Of a stretch of 47,228 nucleotides of DNA, positions 17,710 through 27,340 are shown piece by piece. Position 1 is the first letter of the stretch, and each line of letters starts with the position of its first letter. Origin of the DNA: JAGTVG01 sp965365275 (GTDB taxonomy: Bacteria > Bacteroidota > Bacteroidia > Cytophagales > Cyclobacteriaceae); NCBI GenBank assembly GCA_965365275.1, contig CBDUBA010000025.1, positions 1 to 47,228 on the forward strand, read 5' to 3'. The notes under the pieces are model-generated. The model saw only the letters and a program-made list of their open reading frames with translations. It was not told the origin of the DNA and made no database searches. The translations under genes were made by a program, and so were the position numbers.

Positions 17710-18615
17710 ATGAAGCTAGATTTAAGAAAAATAAGGGAAATAAGTACAATTGACCTTTTGGCTAAACAGATGGTGGAAGGATTTATAACCGGCTTACATA
17801 AATCCCCCTATCATGGCTTTTCGGTTGAGTTTGCAGAACACAGGCTATACAATGCCGGAGAGAGTACCCGTGATATTGATTGGAAGGTATTTGCTCGAAC
17901 GGATAAGCTGTTTACCAAAAGATATGAAGAAGAAACTAATTTGAGATGTCAGTTGGTAATTGATAATTCGTCTTCTATGTATTATCCAGTACAAAACAAA
18001 GCAAAAATAACATTCAGCGTTTTGGCTTCGGCTGCACTGGCATATCTTTTACATAAGCAAAGGGATGCTGTAGGCATAACCACGTTTTCAGATACTATTG
18101 AATATCAAAGTCCGGTTAAATCTACAAAAACGCATCTTCACAAACTATTCCTGGAGTTACAGAAACTTCTTGATCAAAGACAAACTTCAAAGAAAACAGC
18201 AGTAGCAGATGTTCTGCATCAGATTGCCAATAAAATCCACAAGAGGTCACTCGTAATTATTTTCAGTGACATGTTTGATAACAAGGAGGAGATTAAAGAT
18301 ATTATCAATGCATTGCACCACTTAAAACACAATAACCATGAGGTTCTTCTCTTTCATGTAACAGATCCGAAGACAGAATATGAATTTGACTTTGAAGAAA
18401 GGCCATATCTGTTTATAGACCTTGAGACAAGGCAAAGGTTGAAGGTACAACCCTCAGAAGTAAAAGAGTTTTATAAGAAAGAAATTAAAAAATACTACTA
18501 CGATCTCAAACTAAAATGCGGCCAGTTCAAGATTGATTTCATCGAAGCAGATGTAAATGAGGATTTTGATAAGATTCTTTCATCTTATCTAATCAAGCGG
18601 GCAAGAATGAATTAA
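17710..18615 (+). CDS. DUF58 domain protein
   Basis: This 301-residue cytoplasmic protein carries the DUF58 signature (GFSVEFAEHRLYNAGESTRD near 37-56, then IDWKVFARTDKLFTKRYEEE) followed by a von Willebrand A-like fold with a degenerate MIDAS-like stretch (LVIDNSSSMYYP near 78-89) and LVIIFSDMFD near 178-187. In many Bacteroidota DUF58 genes sit next to a MoxR ATPase and BatA/BatB genes of an envelope or stress system. Here none of those partners is adjacent, so it stands alone. Its exact function is unknown. It converges on the ferredoxin gene with 15 bases between. Confidence 0.92.
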   Translation: MKLDLRKIREISTIDLLAKQMVEGFITGLHKSPYHGFSVEFAEHRLYNAGESTRDIDWKVFARTDKLFTKRYEEETNLRCQLVIDNSSSMYYPVQNKAKITFSVLASAALAYLLHKQRDAVGITTFSDTIEYQSPVKSTKTHLHKLFLELQKLLDQRQTSKKTAVADVLHQIANKIHKRSLVIIFSDMFDNKEEIKDIINALHHLKHNNHEVLLFHVTDPKTEYEFDFEERPYLFIDLETRQRLKVQPSEVKEFYKKEIKKYYYDLKLKCGQFKIDFIEADVNEDFDKILSSYLIKRARMN

Positions 18616-18630
18616 TTATTTGGTTTATTT

Positions 18631-18981
18631 TTAACTCTCGCCGTGCAACCAGGCCTTTTTCTCCTGGAGAACCTCAAGTTCTTCTTCATAATCCGGGTCA
18701 GGCACGCAGCAATCTACCGGACAAACAGCTGCACATTGTGGTTCCTCATGAAAACCGGTACATTCCGTACATTTCATTGAAACAATATAATAGAATTCAT
18801 CAGAGAAGGGTTCCTGTTTGTCCTTGGAATCCACAACTGATCCATCTTCCAGTTCTACCTGTGTCAACTTGGTACCACCACCCCACGTCCATTCAACGCC
18901 ACCTTCATAGATCGCTGTATTTGGGCATTCTGGTTCACAAGCTCCACAATTTATACATTCATCGGTAATTATTATAGCCAT
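18631..18981 (-). CDS. 2[4Fe-4S] Alvin-type ferredoxin
   Basis: Ligands for cluster I are Cys9, 12, 15 and 19 (CINCGACEPECP). Cluster II is bound by Cys71, 74, 83 and 87 in C-x2-C-x8-C-x3-C spacing, the insertion seen in Allochromatium-type low-potential ferredoxins. An insert of about 50 residues separates the clusters (about 21-70, with two Trp and WGGGTKL), longer than in the plain 2[4Fe-4S] type. Residues after 92 form a charged tail. Likely a cytoplasmic electron carrier. It is divergent from the acyl-CoA reductase gene, 87 bases apart; as I recall, ferredoxins of this kind often neighbour acyl-CoA reductase and serC/serA genes in Bacteroidota, but serC and serA are absent here. Confidence 0.95.
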   Translation of the reverse strand: MAIIITDECINCGACEPECPNTAIYEGGVEWTWGGGTKLTQVELEDGSVVDSKDKQEPFSDEFYYIVSMKCTECTGFHEEPQCAAVCPVDCCVPDPDYEEELEVLQEKKAWLHGES

Positions 18982-19017
18982 ACGAAGGAATTATATTAAT
19001 TTCACTATGATAATAAA

Positions 19018-19025
19018 CAAATCTA
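19018..19025 (-). promoter_or_regulatory. Possible -7 element of the ferredoxin gene
   Basis: On the minus strand this is TAGATTTG, the same octamer as in the DUF3276 promoter, 36 bases before the ferredoxin ATG. No -33 TTG at the right distance. Confidence 0.4.
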
Positions 19026-19068
19026 AACGCAATATGTTTATGTTAGGATATTCTGAGAAATAATTTTT

Positions 19069-20076
19069 ATGAATATCGAGAAAAAAATTAATTCACTCTG
19101 CAGGTTAGGGAAAGAAATTCAAAAGATTATTTATAATCAGGATGAGATAATCCGCCGGGCCTGCAAACAAAATCCATGGTTTATTCCGGAATTTGTTATT
19201 AAAGCACTGAATGGAATTTCCTACATGCTGGATGAAGAAAAACTCAATAAATGGGTGTCGAATTACGATGTATATTCTAAATCTAAAAAGAATATTGGGA
19301 TTATTATGGCGGGGAATATACCCCTAGTAGGATTTCATGACCTGATGACCGTTTTATTAAGTGGTCACCACGCAATTATTAAATTAAGCCATAATGATGA
19401 TGTTTTAATCCCATATTTATTGGATATATTAAGATCCATTGATCCGGTAATTGTTAATGACATAAATTTTGTCAATTCACTTAATAAAATAGATGCTGTT
19501 ATTGCTACCGGAAGTGACAATACATCCAGATATTTTAAATACAATTATAAAAGCATCCCCTCTGTTATTCGGAAGAACCGAACAAGTTGTTGCATAATCG
19601 ATGGTCAGGAACAAATCCAGGATCTAATAAATTTAAGCGATGATATATTCAGCTATTTTGGATTGGGTTGCCGCAATATATCAAAGATATATGTACCAAA
19701 CAGTTACAGTATTGAAAATTTGATTACAAATTTTAATAATTACAAATGGATTTTAGAACACTCAAAATACAATAACAACTATCGCTATTTATTATCTAAA
19801 TTCTCCTTAGAAAAGAGGTTTTTTATTAATGCTGATTATTTTATACTCATGGAAAACGGGAATATTGTTTCTCCGATAGCTTGTATTTATTATGAGAAGT
19901 ATAATGATGTCAAACACCTGGAACTGATGCTCAAGCGTAATTCATCGAAGATCCAGTGTATGGTTTCCAGGAAGGCATGGTTCTCCGGAAGTATACCTTT
20001 TGGCAAAGCTCAAATGCCAGAACCTTGGGATTATGCTGATAATGTAGATACTATGGCCTTTTTGTTGTCACAATAA
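19069..20076 (+). CDS. LuxC-like acyl-CoA reductase
   Basis: The protein belongs to the LuxC/acyl-CoA reductase branch of the aldehyde dehydrogenase superfamily, which reduces acyl-CoA or acyl-enzyme to a fatty aldehyde with NADPH. Visible hallmarks are IIMAGNIPLVGFHDLMTVLL (78-97, cofactor-binding side), IKLSHNDD near 104, IATGSDNTSRYF near 145-156, and the presumed catalytic Cys201 in FGLGCRNISKIYVP. At 335 residues it is shorter than LuxC of luminous bacteria (about 480), but it is complete with a natural start and stop and fits the shorter Bacteroidota group. There are no other lux genes nearby. The physiological substrate is unknown. Its stop is four bases from that of the convergent T9SS adhesin. 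Confidence 0.88.
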   Translation: MNIEKKINSLCRLGKEIQKIIYNQDEIIRRACKQNPWFIPEFVIKALNGISYMLDEEKLNKWVSNYDVYSKSKKNIGIIMAGNIPLVGFHDLMTVLLSGHHAIIKLSHNDDVLIPYLLDILRSIDPVIVNDINFVNSLNKIDAVIATGSDNTSRYFKYNYKSIPSVIRKNRTSCCIIDGQEQIQDLINLSDDIFSYFGLGCRNISKIYVPNSYSIENLITNFNNYKWILEHSKYNNNYRYLLSKFSLEKRFFINADYFILMENGNIVSPIACIYYEKYNDVKHLELMLKRNSSKIQCMVSRKAWFSGSIPFGKAQMPEPWDYADNVDTMAFLLSQ

Positions 20077-20080
20077 AGGA

Positions 20081-23000
20081 TTATCTGCTCCCTCCGCGCC
20101 AGATCTCTATCCAACCTTTAAATACTCCCTTACCTGGAATATCTAACCTGTAATAATAGGTCCCATCTGGATTATCTCCACCATCCCAAAGATTGTTGTA
20201 GTTATAATCATCTGATTCAAAAATTGTTCTTCCCCATCGATTGGATACGATAAGAACAGTTCCTGACCCTGGAGGAGGTAAATTCCTCACAAAAAAGTAA
20301 TCATTATGCGAATCATCATTGGGTGTGAACACATTTGGGACGAAGATGGCCGTATCGTATCCTACAGTCACTTCCTCAAATATTTCACATCCATATGCAT
20401 CACGTACTGAAACTTCATATACGCCGCTGTAGAGGTCCTCATGTGTGTAGGTAAGATTTGTTCCATCCCAAATTACCTCATCCCAGTCTCTGTCTATATC
20501 CTGTCCAGGAAAATTAGACAGGATTGTTTCAATTCTGGTTTCATATGGATCACCCCCACTAGGTGATACTTCAATCGAAACAGTACCACTTCCGACATCA
20601 ATCCATGATTCAGTTATTCCTGTTATCGTAAATGCCAATTCAAATTCAGGTTCAAGGATTTCAAAAACATCAGAGACTGATGATAAATTACAACCAGATT
20701 GATTTTGAGAAAGCTGTATCTGGTATTGACCGGCAACTATCTGATCAGTTACGGAGCCATCAATTGTATATCCTCCTATAAAATCATCTTGCCCAAGCGT
20801 CTCATTAAATACAACATTCATAGATGGGATGGAAATTAATTCTAATAGATAAATTGAAGTAGAATCGCCGATAACATTATCCACTGTTACAGATCCTGTT
20901 CCATTAACACCTTTGCAGGGTATACGTTCAATATCAGTAATATCAAAAGAAATAGCTGTGGGTCCTCCGGATAAAGTTATATCTGTACGGCTTTCACATG
21001 CTGTAGAACCAGACAATAGCACATAATAAAATCCGTTGGTTAAGGTATCAATAGTAACCCAGGTATTTGATGGTAATGGCAGCATAATCACATCGGATTC
21101 TGGTGTATCATTATCGGCAAATCCATACATATACGGGGGCTGATGATTATTTGCTGCTGAATCAACATAAATTCTGACCTGTCCATCTGTACCATCCCCT
21201 GAACAGGTTGGAGCTATTGTCTGGATATTAGCCTGTACAGATCCAGGAAAATCAACCAGCACATCCGGATCTTCCATAACACAATTATTTATATCCATTA
21301 CCCTGATATTCTTTAATCCAGCTGAAAGACCATTAAATTCAGGCAGGTCATTCAGATCTACTGGTGTAAAAGCCCCGAAATCAAAGGATAATTGATAAGG
21401 TTCCAATCCTCCAACTATTGATTCCATGATAACAATACCATCATCATTATTGCATGTTGCATCTACGGTTGAATAAGTAAACTGTATTTCTGTGTATTCA
21501 TTATTTATTGTAACTGGAACCTGCTCAAGACATACTGAGCTGGCATTTTCCCTGACAAGGATAAGATAAGTTCCCAGGGGTGGTAAACTGTCAATATACT
21601 CTCCGGAATTAAAAGTATCCCAGGTAAATCCGTTCAGTGAATATTCATAGGGATCAGAACCCCCTGTCACATTTATTATAGCCCGGCCCCAGGGTTGGTT
21701 AAAGCAGGCAGAATTAACAAATGAAGCTGTGTCGGCTGATGCAATTATATTTGAAGGATTAGTAAGTACTACAGTATCCCTTTCTGTGATACACATAGCT
21801 GTATCATCCACAATCTCATAAACATACATACCCCCGCCAAGGTTATCAAATAAACCAGTTTGGTTGGAAACGAGAATACTATCCGGCGTTATCAGCTGAT
21901 AGGTATAGAAACCTGTTCCCCCTGAGGCAACAATCTGAACCTCTCCATCCGATGCATTACATCCTGGATCGACTGTCGAAACCGTCGATGAAATAACGCT
22001 ACAATCAATAATGCACCATATAACATTTACTACTACTTCTGCTCCAATACTTTCACCACAACCATCGTCCTGGGTAGCATAAAAAGTGGCGGTCCCGGTC
22101 GATGACATATCAAGAAGTGTCGAGTCGGGTATGAAATTATTTCCGGTACCTACAAGGATTGTAAGTGCTGCATCACTATACCATTGTATATTGGTTCCCA
22201 AAGCAGATAAATTAGGTTGAGGATCCCCAACACAAACATTAGTAAAACTATTTACTACAGGCGGATAGGATTGGAGTTTAACATGTACTGATGCAGAATC
22301 ATACTGGCTAATACCACATGTGTTAGACTGTACCATGTAAAAGTAGGTTGTATCAGGAACCGAAGTATCCAATTCTGCTGGTCCCGGTGTAAAGGTATTT
22401 CCTGTCCCTACCAGATTTGTAAGTCCGGGATCAGAATACCACAATACATTGATACCAATAGCTGAAAGTGTTGGTGCCGGATCATTAACGCATATTTCAT
22501 AACGTCGCTGCCCGGGAACAGGTGGACTGGATGGTGTATCTATATAACGGATCCTACTTGAATCCGGTAAGCTTTCAGTACATGTGCCAATCGTTTGAGT
22601 TGCGTAAAAAATCGTATCAAGCGGTGAGGTATTATCAAGTACCGGTGTAAAGGTATTCCCTGTGCCAATAAGGTTGCTTAAGTTAATATCAGAATACCAT
22701 TGAATATTTACTCCTGCTGCAATTAAGTCTGGGATTGGATCATTTAAACAATTGAGGGAATCTGAGAATGTCAAAACTGGTGCGTTAGAAATTCCTGAAC
22801 CACCCACATTAATAGAACCATTGCCCAGGTTCAGGTCAGCCTCACACAAATTCGCATCAATCACAGAAATACTAATCGGGCTACTGGCGAAGGATACAGC
22901 TGAAGCAAAACAATCAGGGCCGATCAATTCAAAGCGGATTTCAAACAAACTCTGACCATCCGCCAATGATTGCCCGGTTGCACTCGATTCAGACCATAAT

Positions 23001-25819
23001 AAAGTTAGGGTAGATGAATCAGCGAGGTTGAAATCGGTAGGATCTAACTCGCTGATGCCAGCTATATTTTCTACGCCAATATATCGAATTATAGTTTCAT
23101 CCCATGTTATTGATAGATTCGAGGTAATAATATTATTAAATCCCTGGACAGTGACAGGCATTACAATTTGATCTCCCAAATTCCCTGATGAACTGGGTAT
23201 TGATAGGCTTACATCTTCACGTGGATTGACGTTAATTGTTACATCGGGAGGCAGGTTTGCCGGATCCAGTGTACAGGTGTTCTGATCGAATACGCTCACC
23301 ACTGTGAACGTGGTAGTCACCGCCAGTGGTCCAGTATTATAAGTAAATGGTGTCGCATCCGGTACTAGGATAGAGTCAGATACGGTTGTCCCACCATCTG
23401 TGGAAATGTATACATTGTAGGGTTGAGTACCTCCTGCTATTGCAATAGATAAATCAGCACTTTCATTTTCACATATGGTTGTATTCCCTGTAAAAACAAT
23501 AGAGGAAGGCCTGGGATTTACATTCACCGGTAAAACAGTAGGATTAATTGCAGCGCAACCTGTCGCATCAGCATAATTCACACTTAACTGATAAGGACCT
23601 GATCCATCCCATTGTATTTCTATATTGGAATCGGTAGCTGTTCCGCCGCTTATTATAGTCCCTCCTGAGACAGCCCATATATAATTTGATATTCCGGGTC
23701 CAGATTCAGTAGTATACGTCTCAATAGATTCAAAACAGACAACATCATTACCTGTTAAAGTGGGTGTCGGGAGTGGATCAACTGTTACAGGTAATACCGT
23801 AGGCGGGGATGCCGTACATCCATTAACATCTGTATAAATAACACTCACCTGATGGGGAGCCGCGCCATCCCAATTGATAAAAACATGTGGATCGGTGATT
23901 GTACCTCCACTTACTATTGTTCCACCAGTAACAGACCATACATAATTTGATTGTCCTGCAGTAGAATCTGTAGTATATAATTCAGTGGACAAGTCACAGA
24001 CCGTCCCTGGCCCATCAAGGGAGGGAATTGGCAATGGTATTACAGTTACAGGCAGTACCGTTGGAGAAGTGGCTGTACATCCATTAATATCCGTGTAGTT
24101 TACGCTAAGATTGTGAGGTGCAGTTCCATCCCATAGTATTTCTATACTTGGATCAGTGGAAGTTCCGCCATTTATTATTGTTCCTCCATTTACTGTCCAG
24201 GAATATCCAGTTTCTCCTGAACCTGATTCTGTAGTATAAATTTCAGTAGATCCAACACACAATGATGCAGTTCCTGTTATTGTAGGTACAGGTAATGGAT
24301 TTACCGTAACGGATAAAACTATTGGACTTGCAGCTGTACATCCGTTTACATCTGTATAATTAACACTGACTTCATGTGGCGCCCCACCATCCCATAGTAT
24401 TTCTACAGAAGGATCAGCAACAGTTCCTCCGCTTACAATGGTACCTCCACTAACCGTCCATATATAATTTGAGATACCAGCTCCAGAATCAGTGGAATAA
24501 GTTTCCTGTAAGCCGGTACATACGCTGGCCGGCCCGGTTAAAGCTGGCACAGGCAAAGGATTTACATTCACCGGGAGTATTGTTGGAGTGGATGCTGTAC
24601 AGCCATTGCCATCAGTATAACTTACACTTACCTGATAGGGAGCCGTACCATTCCATGTTATTTCAATATTCCCATCAGCCGCACCACCACCACTAATTAT
24701 TGTACCTCCTGAAACATTCCATATATAGTTACTTTCGCCTGATCCGAATTCGGTTGTATATATGTTTGTGGAACCAATACAAACATCATTTGATCCTGTT
24801 ATGGTAGGAACCGGAAGCGGATTAACAACTACAGGATAAATTGCTGGACTGGCAGCATCGCAACCAAAAGTATTATCATAATTAACGGATACGCTGAAAG
24901 GGCCTAATCCATCCCAACGCACCTGTACTGAAGCATCCGCAGAGGTGCCCCCACTTAAAATCACTCCTCCCAATACTTCCCAAACATAATTGGATTCACC
25001 GGCACCGGATTCGGTGGTATAAGTTCCAATATCTCCAAAGCAGACATTGTTAGGTCCGCTTATGGTGGGAACAGGCAATGGATTCTCAATTACACTCACT
25101 GGTGAACCAAGGTCCGTGCCAGTACAACCATTCCCATCACTGAGAACAGTTACCTGGTAAACCCCTGCTGCGGCATTGCTGATGGTATAACTATCTGAAT
25201 TATGCCCCGTAACAGTTACGGGTATTCCAGAGACTGTATATGTGAAATCGTAAGGAGCTGATCCGGTAAAATTTATGGTAACATCAGGCAGAGGATCACC
25301 TAAACAGACGGTACCACCACCTGAAAGACTGGCTGTTGGCAGAGGTTCCCCTTGTCTTATAGGTGTACCAAGTGGATCTCCCACATATATCTGGGTGCAA
25401 TTATCACCATCTTGCCTTTCAGCTATAATAAAATACCCGAATAGCCCGCCATTTGGTGGAAGATTTCTGAATACTATGTTATTTGGTGAGGTAAAATCTA
25501 TAAATATACTAGGATTGATAGGAGAAGTGGGTGGTGCAATTCCGATATCATCATAGACATAGCCCGGAATGCTTGCGTCCCATAATGCGTACCTGTAACC
25601 TCCAGTAGGATCCAGGTCACCCAAACTTGGTTCATATATCCCAGCTGCAGTGACAAAATCTATTGATATCCATCCATCTTCCGATCCAATACAAGATTCA
25701 TCCTGTGCCACTATTGTACTATTACTTTCTATTCGGTCCGGACATTGAGCCAATATTTCATTAGCACTTAACAGCAATAAGGTCTGAATCACAAAATATG
25801 TATAGCGGATTTTCCTCAC
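20081..25819 (-). CDS. Giant T9SS-secreted surface protein with type B sorting domain
   Basis: The 1912-residue protein begins with a signal peptide ending near ILAQ (start codon GTG). Domain order as seen: unique N-terminal domain (25-160); an Ig-like domain (160-245); six tandem PKD-like repeats of 87 residues (246-767), each starting NPLPVP-like and containing YxW-x-V-x-GG and VNYTDxNGC; one further Ig-like domain (768-864); a cohesin-like domain (865-1009); three repeats with WYSD and VGTGN (1010-1268); several SprB-like repeats (about 1272-1800); and a C-terminal domain (1825-1912) with FVPNVFTPNDD, SNRWG and YYYRL. The last is the gliding-motility-associated (type B) sorting signal recognised by T9SS. 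It is therefore exported through the outer membrane and attached or released at the surface, probably as an adhesin. The 18-base spacing to the small upstream gene suggests one transcript. Confidence 0.93.
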   Translation of the reverse strand: MRKIRYTYFVIQTLLLLSANEILAQCPDRIESNSTIVAQDESCIGSEDGWISIDFVTAAGIYEPSLGDLDPTGGYRYALWDASIPGYVYDDIGIAPPTSPINPSIFIDFTSPNNIVFRNLPPNGGLFGYFIIAERQDGDNCTQIYVGDPLGTPIRQGEPLPTASLSGGGTVCLGDPLPDVTINFTGSAPYDFTYTVSGIPVTVTGHNSDSYTISNAAAGVYQVTVLSDGNGCTGTDLGSPVSVIENPLPVPTISGPNNVCFGDIGTYTTESGAGESNYVWEVLGGVILSGGTSADASVQVRWDGLGPFSVSVNYDNTFGCDAASPAIYPVVVNPLPVPTITGSNDVCIGSTNIYTTEFGSGESNYIWNVSGGTIISGGGAADGNIEITWNGTAPYQVSVSYTDGNGCTASTPTILPVNVNPLPVPALTGPASVCTGLQETYSTDSGAGISNYIWTVSGGTIVSGGTVADPSVEILWDGGAPHEVSVNYTDVNGCTAASPIVLSVTVNPLPVPTITGTASLCVGSTEIYTTESGSGETGYSWTVNGGTIINGGTSTDPSIEILWDGTAPHNLSVNYTDINGCTATSPTVLPVTVIPLPIPSLDGPGTVCDLSTELYTTDSTAGQSNYVWSVTGGTIVSGGTITDPHVFINWDGAAPHQVSVIYTDVNGCTASPPTVLPVTVDPLPTPTLTGNDVVCFESIETYTTESGPGISNYIWAVSGGTIISGGTATDSNIEIQWDGSGPYQLSVNYADATGCAAINPTVLPVNVNPRPSSIVFTGNTTICENESADLSIAIAGGTQPYNVYISTDGGTTVSDSILVPDATPFTYNTGPLAVTTTFTVVSVFDQNTCTLDPANLPPDVTINVNPREDVSLSIPSSSGNLGDQIVMPVTVQGFNNIITSNLSITWDETIIRYIGVENIAGISELDPTDFNLADSSTLTLLWSESSATGQSLADGQSLFEIRFELIGPDCFASAVSFASSPISISVIDANLCEADLNLGNGSINVGGSGISNAPVLTFSDSLNCLNDPIPDLIAAGVNIQWYSDINLSNLIGTGNTFTPVLDNTSPLDTIFYATQTIGTCTESLPDSSRIRYIDTPSSPPVPGQRRYEICVNDPAPTLSAIGINVLWYSDPGLTNLVGTGNTFTPGPAELDTSVPDTTYFYMVQSNTCGISQYDSASVHVKLQSYPPVVNSFTNVCVGDPQPNLSALGTNIQWYSDAALTILVGTGNNFIPDSTLLDMSSTGTATFYATQDDGCGESIGAEVVVNVIWCIIDCSVISSTVSTVDPGCNASDGEVQIVASGGTGFYTYQLITPDSILVSNQTGLFDNLGGGMYVYEIVDDTAMCITERDTVVLTNPSNIIASADTASFVNSACFNQPWGRAIINVTGGSDPYEYSLNGFTWDTFNSGEYIDSLPPLGTYLILVRENASSVCLEQVPVTINNEYTEIQFTYSTVDATCNNDDGIVIMESIVGGLEPYQLSFDFGAFTPVDLNDLPEFNGLSAGLKNIRVMDINNCVMEDPDVLVDFPGSVQANIQTIAPTCSGDGTDGQVRIYVDSAANNHQPPYMYGFADNDTPESDVIMLPLPSNTWVTIDTLTNGFYYVLLSGSTACESRTDITLSGGPTAISFDITDIERIPCKGVNGTGSVTVDNVIGDSTSIYLLELISIPSMNVVFNETLGQDDFIGGYTIDGSVTDQIVAGQYQIQLSQNQSGCNLSSVSDVFEILEPEFELAFTITGITESWIDVGSGTVSIEVSPSGGDPYETRIETILSNFPGQDIDRDWDEVIWDGTNLTYTHEDLYSGVYEVSVRDAYGCEIFEEVTVGYDTAIFVPNVFTPNDDSHNDYFFVRNLPPPGSGTVLIVSNRWGRTIFESDDYNYNNLWDGGDNPDGTYYYRLDIPGKGVFKGWIEIWRGGSR
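22016..22792 (-). repeat. Three tandem ~87-codon repeats in the adhesin
   Basis: Residues 1010-1268 of the adhesin hold three copies marked by C-x-x-DP-x-P-x-L near the start, I-x-W/L-YSD in the middle, then a VGTGN-x-F-x-P strand. They resemble an Ig-like module often seen before SprB repeats. Confidence 0.8.
22793..23227 (-). other. Cohesin-like domain within the adhesin
   Basis: Residues 865-1009 read like a cohesin/carbohydrate-binding jelly roll: VSLSIPSSSGNLGDQIVMPVTVQG, then NIITSNLSITWDETIIRYIGVE, a turn, and LFEIRFELIG. This matches the cohesin pattern of a strand V-P-V-x-V followed by W-D-x-x-x-x-x-Y-x-G-V. It differs strongly in composition from the flanking repeats. Confidence 0.65.
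23519..25084 (-). repeat. Six tandem 87-codon PKD-like repeats in the adhesin
   Basis: Residues 246-767 are six copies of exactly 87 residues, each with NPLPVPTITG-like start, a conserved Cys, YTTESG, YxWxVSGGTIxSGG, ILWDG and VNYTDxNGC. The constant length and strong similarity suggest expansion by duplication and ongoing homogenisation. Confidence 0.88.
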
Positions 25820-25837
25820 GTTTCTTTTATCTCTTCA

Positions 25838-26230
25838 TTATTGTTCTGAGATTGGTACTTTCCCAGCAGGACATTCTTCACCAATAAAAATGATCATGCA
25901 ATTTAACAAGTTGATGTTTTCAGGCATATTTCTCAATAGTATTCGGTTACCTGATTTGCTCACCTCAATGTTGTTGGTGATCCCGATCGATGGAAAATTA
26001 CTACTTTCGACAAATAAATAATTACCTGTGTTGATATCAAAAATATTGATTTCAAATCCTGATAAATTGAAATTTGAATTAAATGAATCAAACACATTCA
26101 ACTCCCTAAAATCAGATGTGGCAGTATTACTGTTTTCCAACACTACCTTTTCGGGACATTGAGAAAAAGCTTGTAATGAAAATATTACAAACAACAGCGA
26201 CAGTACAACAATTGATTTAAATCGACACAT
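25838..26230 (-). CDS. Small exported protein resembling the adhesin N-terminus
   Basis: The protein has a signal peptide (MCRFKSIVVLSLLFVIFSLQAFSQ) and a mature part of about 106 residues beginning CPEK. I chose the ATG at 26230 over a TTG at 26272, because it begins right at the signal peptide; the longer reading would add 14 residues. The mature protein parallels residues 25-145 of the adhesin just downstream: both begin QCP, have a GxxxxxxD strand, then N-I/R-x-L/F-RN-M/L-P and a Cys near the end. It has no T9SS sorting tail. Function unknown; co-transcription with the adhesin is likely given 18 bases between them. Confidence 0.72.
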   Translation of the reverse strand: MCRFKSIVVLSLLFVIFSLQAFSQCPEKVVLENSNTATSDFRELNVFDSFNSNFNLSGFEINIFDINTGNYLFVESSNFPSIGITNNIEVSKSGNRILLRNMPENINLLNCMIIFIGEECPAGKVPISEQ

Positions 26231-26413
26231 AACCAGTTGATTTTTTACCTTTAAAATACTGCCCACATTCAAAAATTTGTTTTAGTATTTATACAATTCA
26301 TCACAAAAAAGTAATTATTTGCAAAAATTGAAAGAAAAACTTCATATTCCTTGAGGTGCTACAAAAAATCAATTCATTGTAAAAACAAAATCTTTAAATA
26401 ATCCAATTATAGC

Positions 26414-27334
26414 TTAAAAGGAAAAACGTCTTTTAAACTCAAGGAGCTCAGTTTTAAGGTCTTTGTTATTTACATAATTAAGGTAATCCCTAAGCTTTGA
26501 TTCCGGGGATACTTTAAGGTCCCTCAACGAAAGATGCTGGTTAACAAAAATGAATTCTAATAGTGGATAGAGTGTTTTCAAAGCATCTACAATATCAAGG
26601 ATTGAATAATTCTTATCCACCAGATTATAGGTGCCACCGGGAACATCAGTAATAATTAGTTTTTCCATAACCTCAGCAAGGAGACCAACACTAATAAATG
26701 ATCTTGATTGCTTCCCGTTACCATGGATCGAAATCCTATTATTGAAATTTGCCTCAAACATGAATTTATTTATCACGGCATCAAATCGCATACTTTTACT
26801 ATAACCATATACATTGCCACATCTGAGGATATACGTTTGTTTCTTTTTGAGTAGTCTTCTTACATGCTCCTCGCCCCTCAGCTTCGAAATTCCATAAAAT
26901 GTCTTAGCATTAGGTATTGTATCTTCTGTAAGAAAATCTTTTGACGAACCATATACTGAAGTACTGCTCGCATATATAAATTTCTTAACGCCTGAATCTT
27001 CAACAGCATTTACCACTTCGGCCGTCCCCCAGTGATTAACCTGTTCGTGAAAATGAGCATCAGTATTAGCAAAAGGTGTGGTTACCCGTGCAGCCAGATG
27101 ATAAACAACATCAACACCCTCCAGTACCATCCTGAGCTTTCTGGAATCAAGAATATCACCTGATATGAAATTTACCTTTTCATGTCTTTCAAGGCGCTTT
27201 CCGAGAAATAGATTGTAATTCTGCCTGCCCAGATTATCATATACAAGTATGTCCTCCACATCTGCACATTTGACAAGAGTCTTTGTAAGTTCTGTCCCTA
27301 CATAGCCGGCACCACCGGTTATTAAAACCTTCAT
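26414..27334 (-). CDS. NAD-dependent sugar epimerase/dehydratase
   Basis: An extended short-chain dehydrogenase of 306 residues. The Rossmann motif GGAGYVG is at 7-13, the catalytic-side SSTSVYGSS at 123-131 and the active-site YxxxK at 147-151 (YGISK). Members act on nucleotide sugars; the substrate cannot be read from sequence. The nearest general match in form is the GalE/UDP-glucuronate-type group. The ATG is preceded by the stop of the upstream APS reductase with only six bases between, so they form one unit. Confidence 0.9.
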   Translation of the reverse strand: MKVLITGGAGYVGTELTKTLVKCADVEDILVYDNLGRQNYNLFLGKRLERHEKVNFISGDILDSRKLRMVLEGVDVVYHLAARVTTPFANTDAHFHEQVNHWGTAEVVNAVEDSGVKKFIYASSTSVYGSSKDFLTEDTIPNAKTFYGISKLRGEEHVRRLLKKKQTYILRCGNVYGYSKSMRFDAVINKFMFEANFNNRISIHGNGKQSRSFISVGLLAEVMEKLIITDVPGGTYNLVDKNYSILDIVDALKTLYPLLEFIFVNQHLSLRDLKVSPESKLRDYLNYVNNKDLKTELLEFKRRFSF

Positions 27335-27340
27335 TGATTA

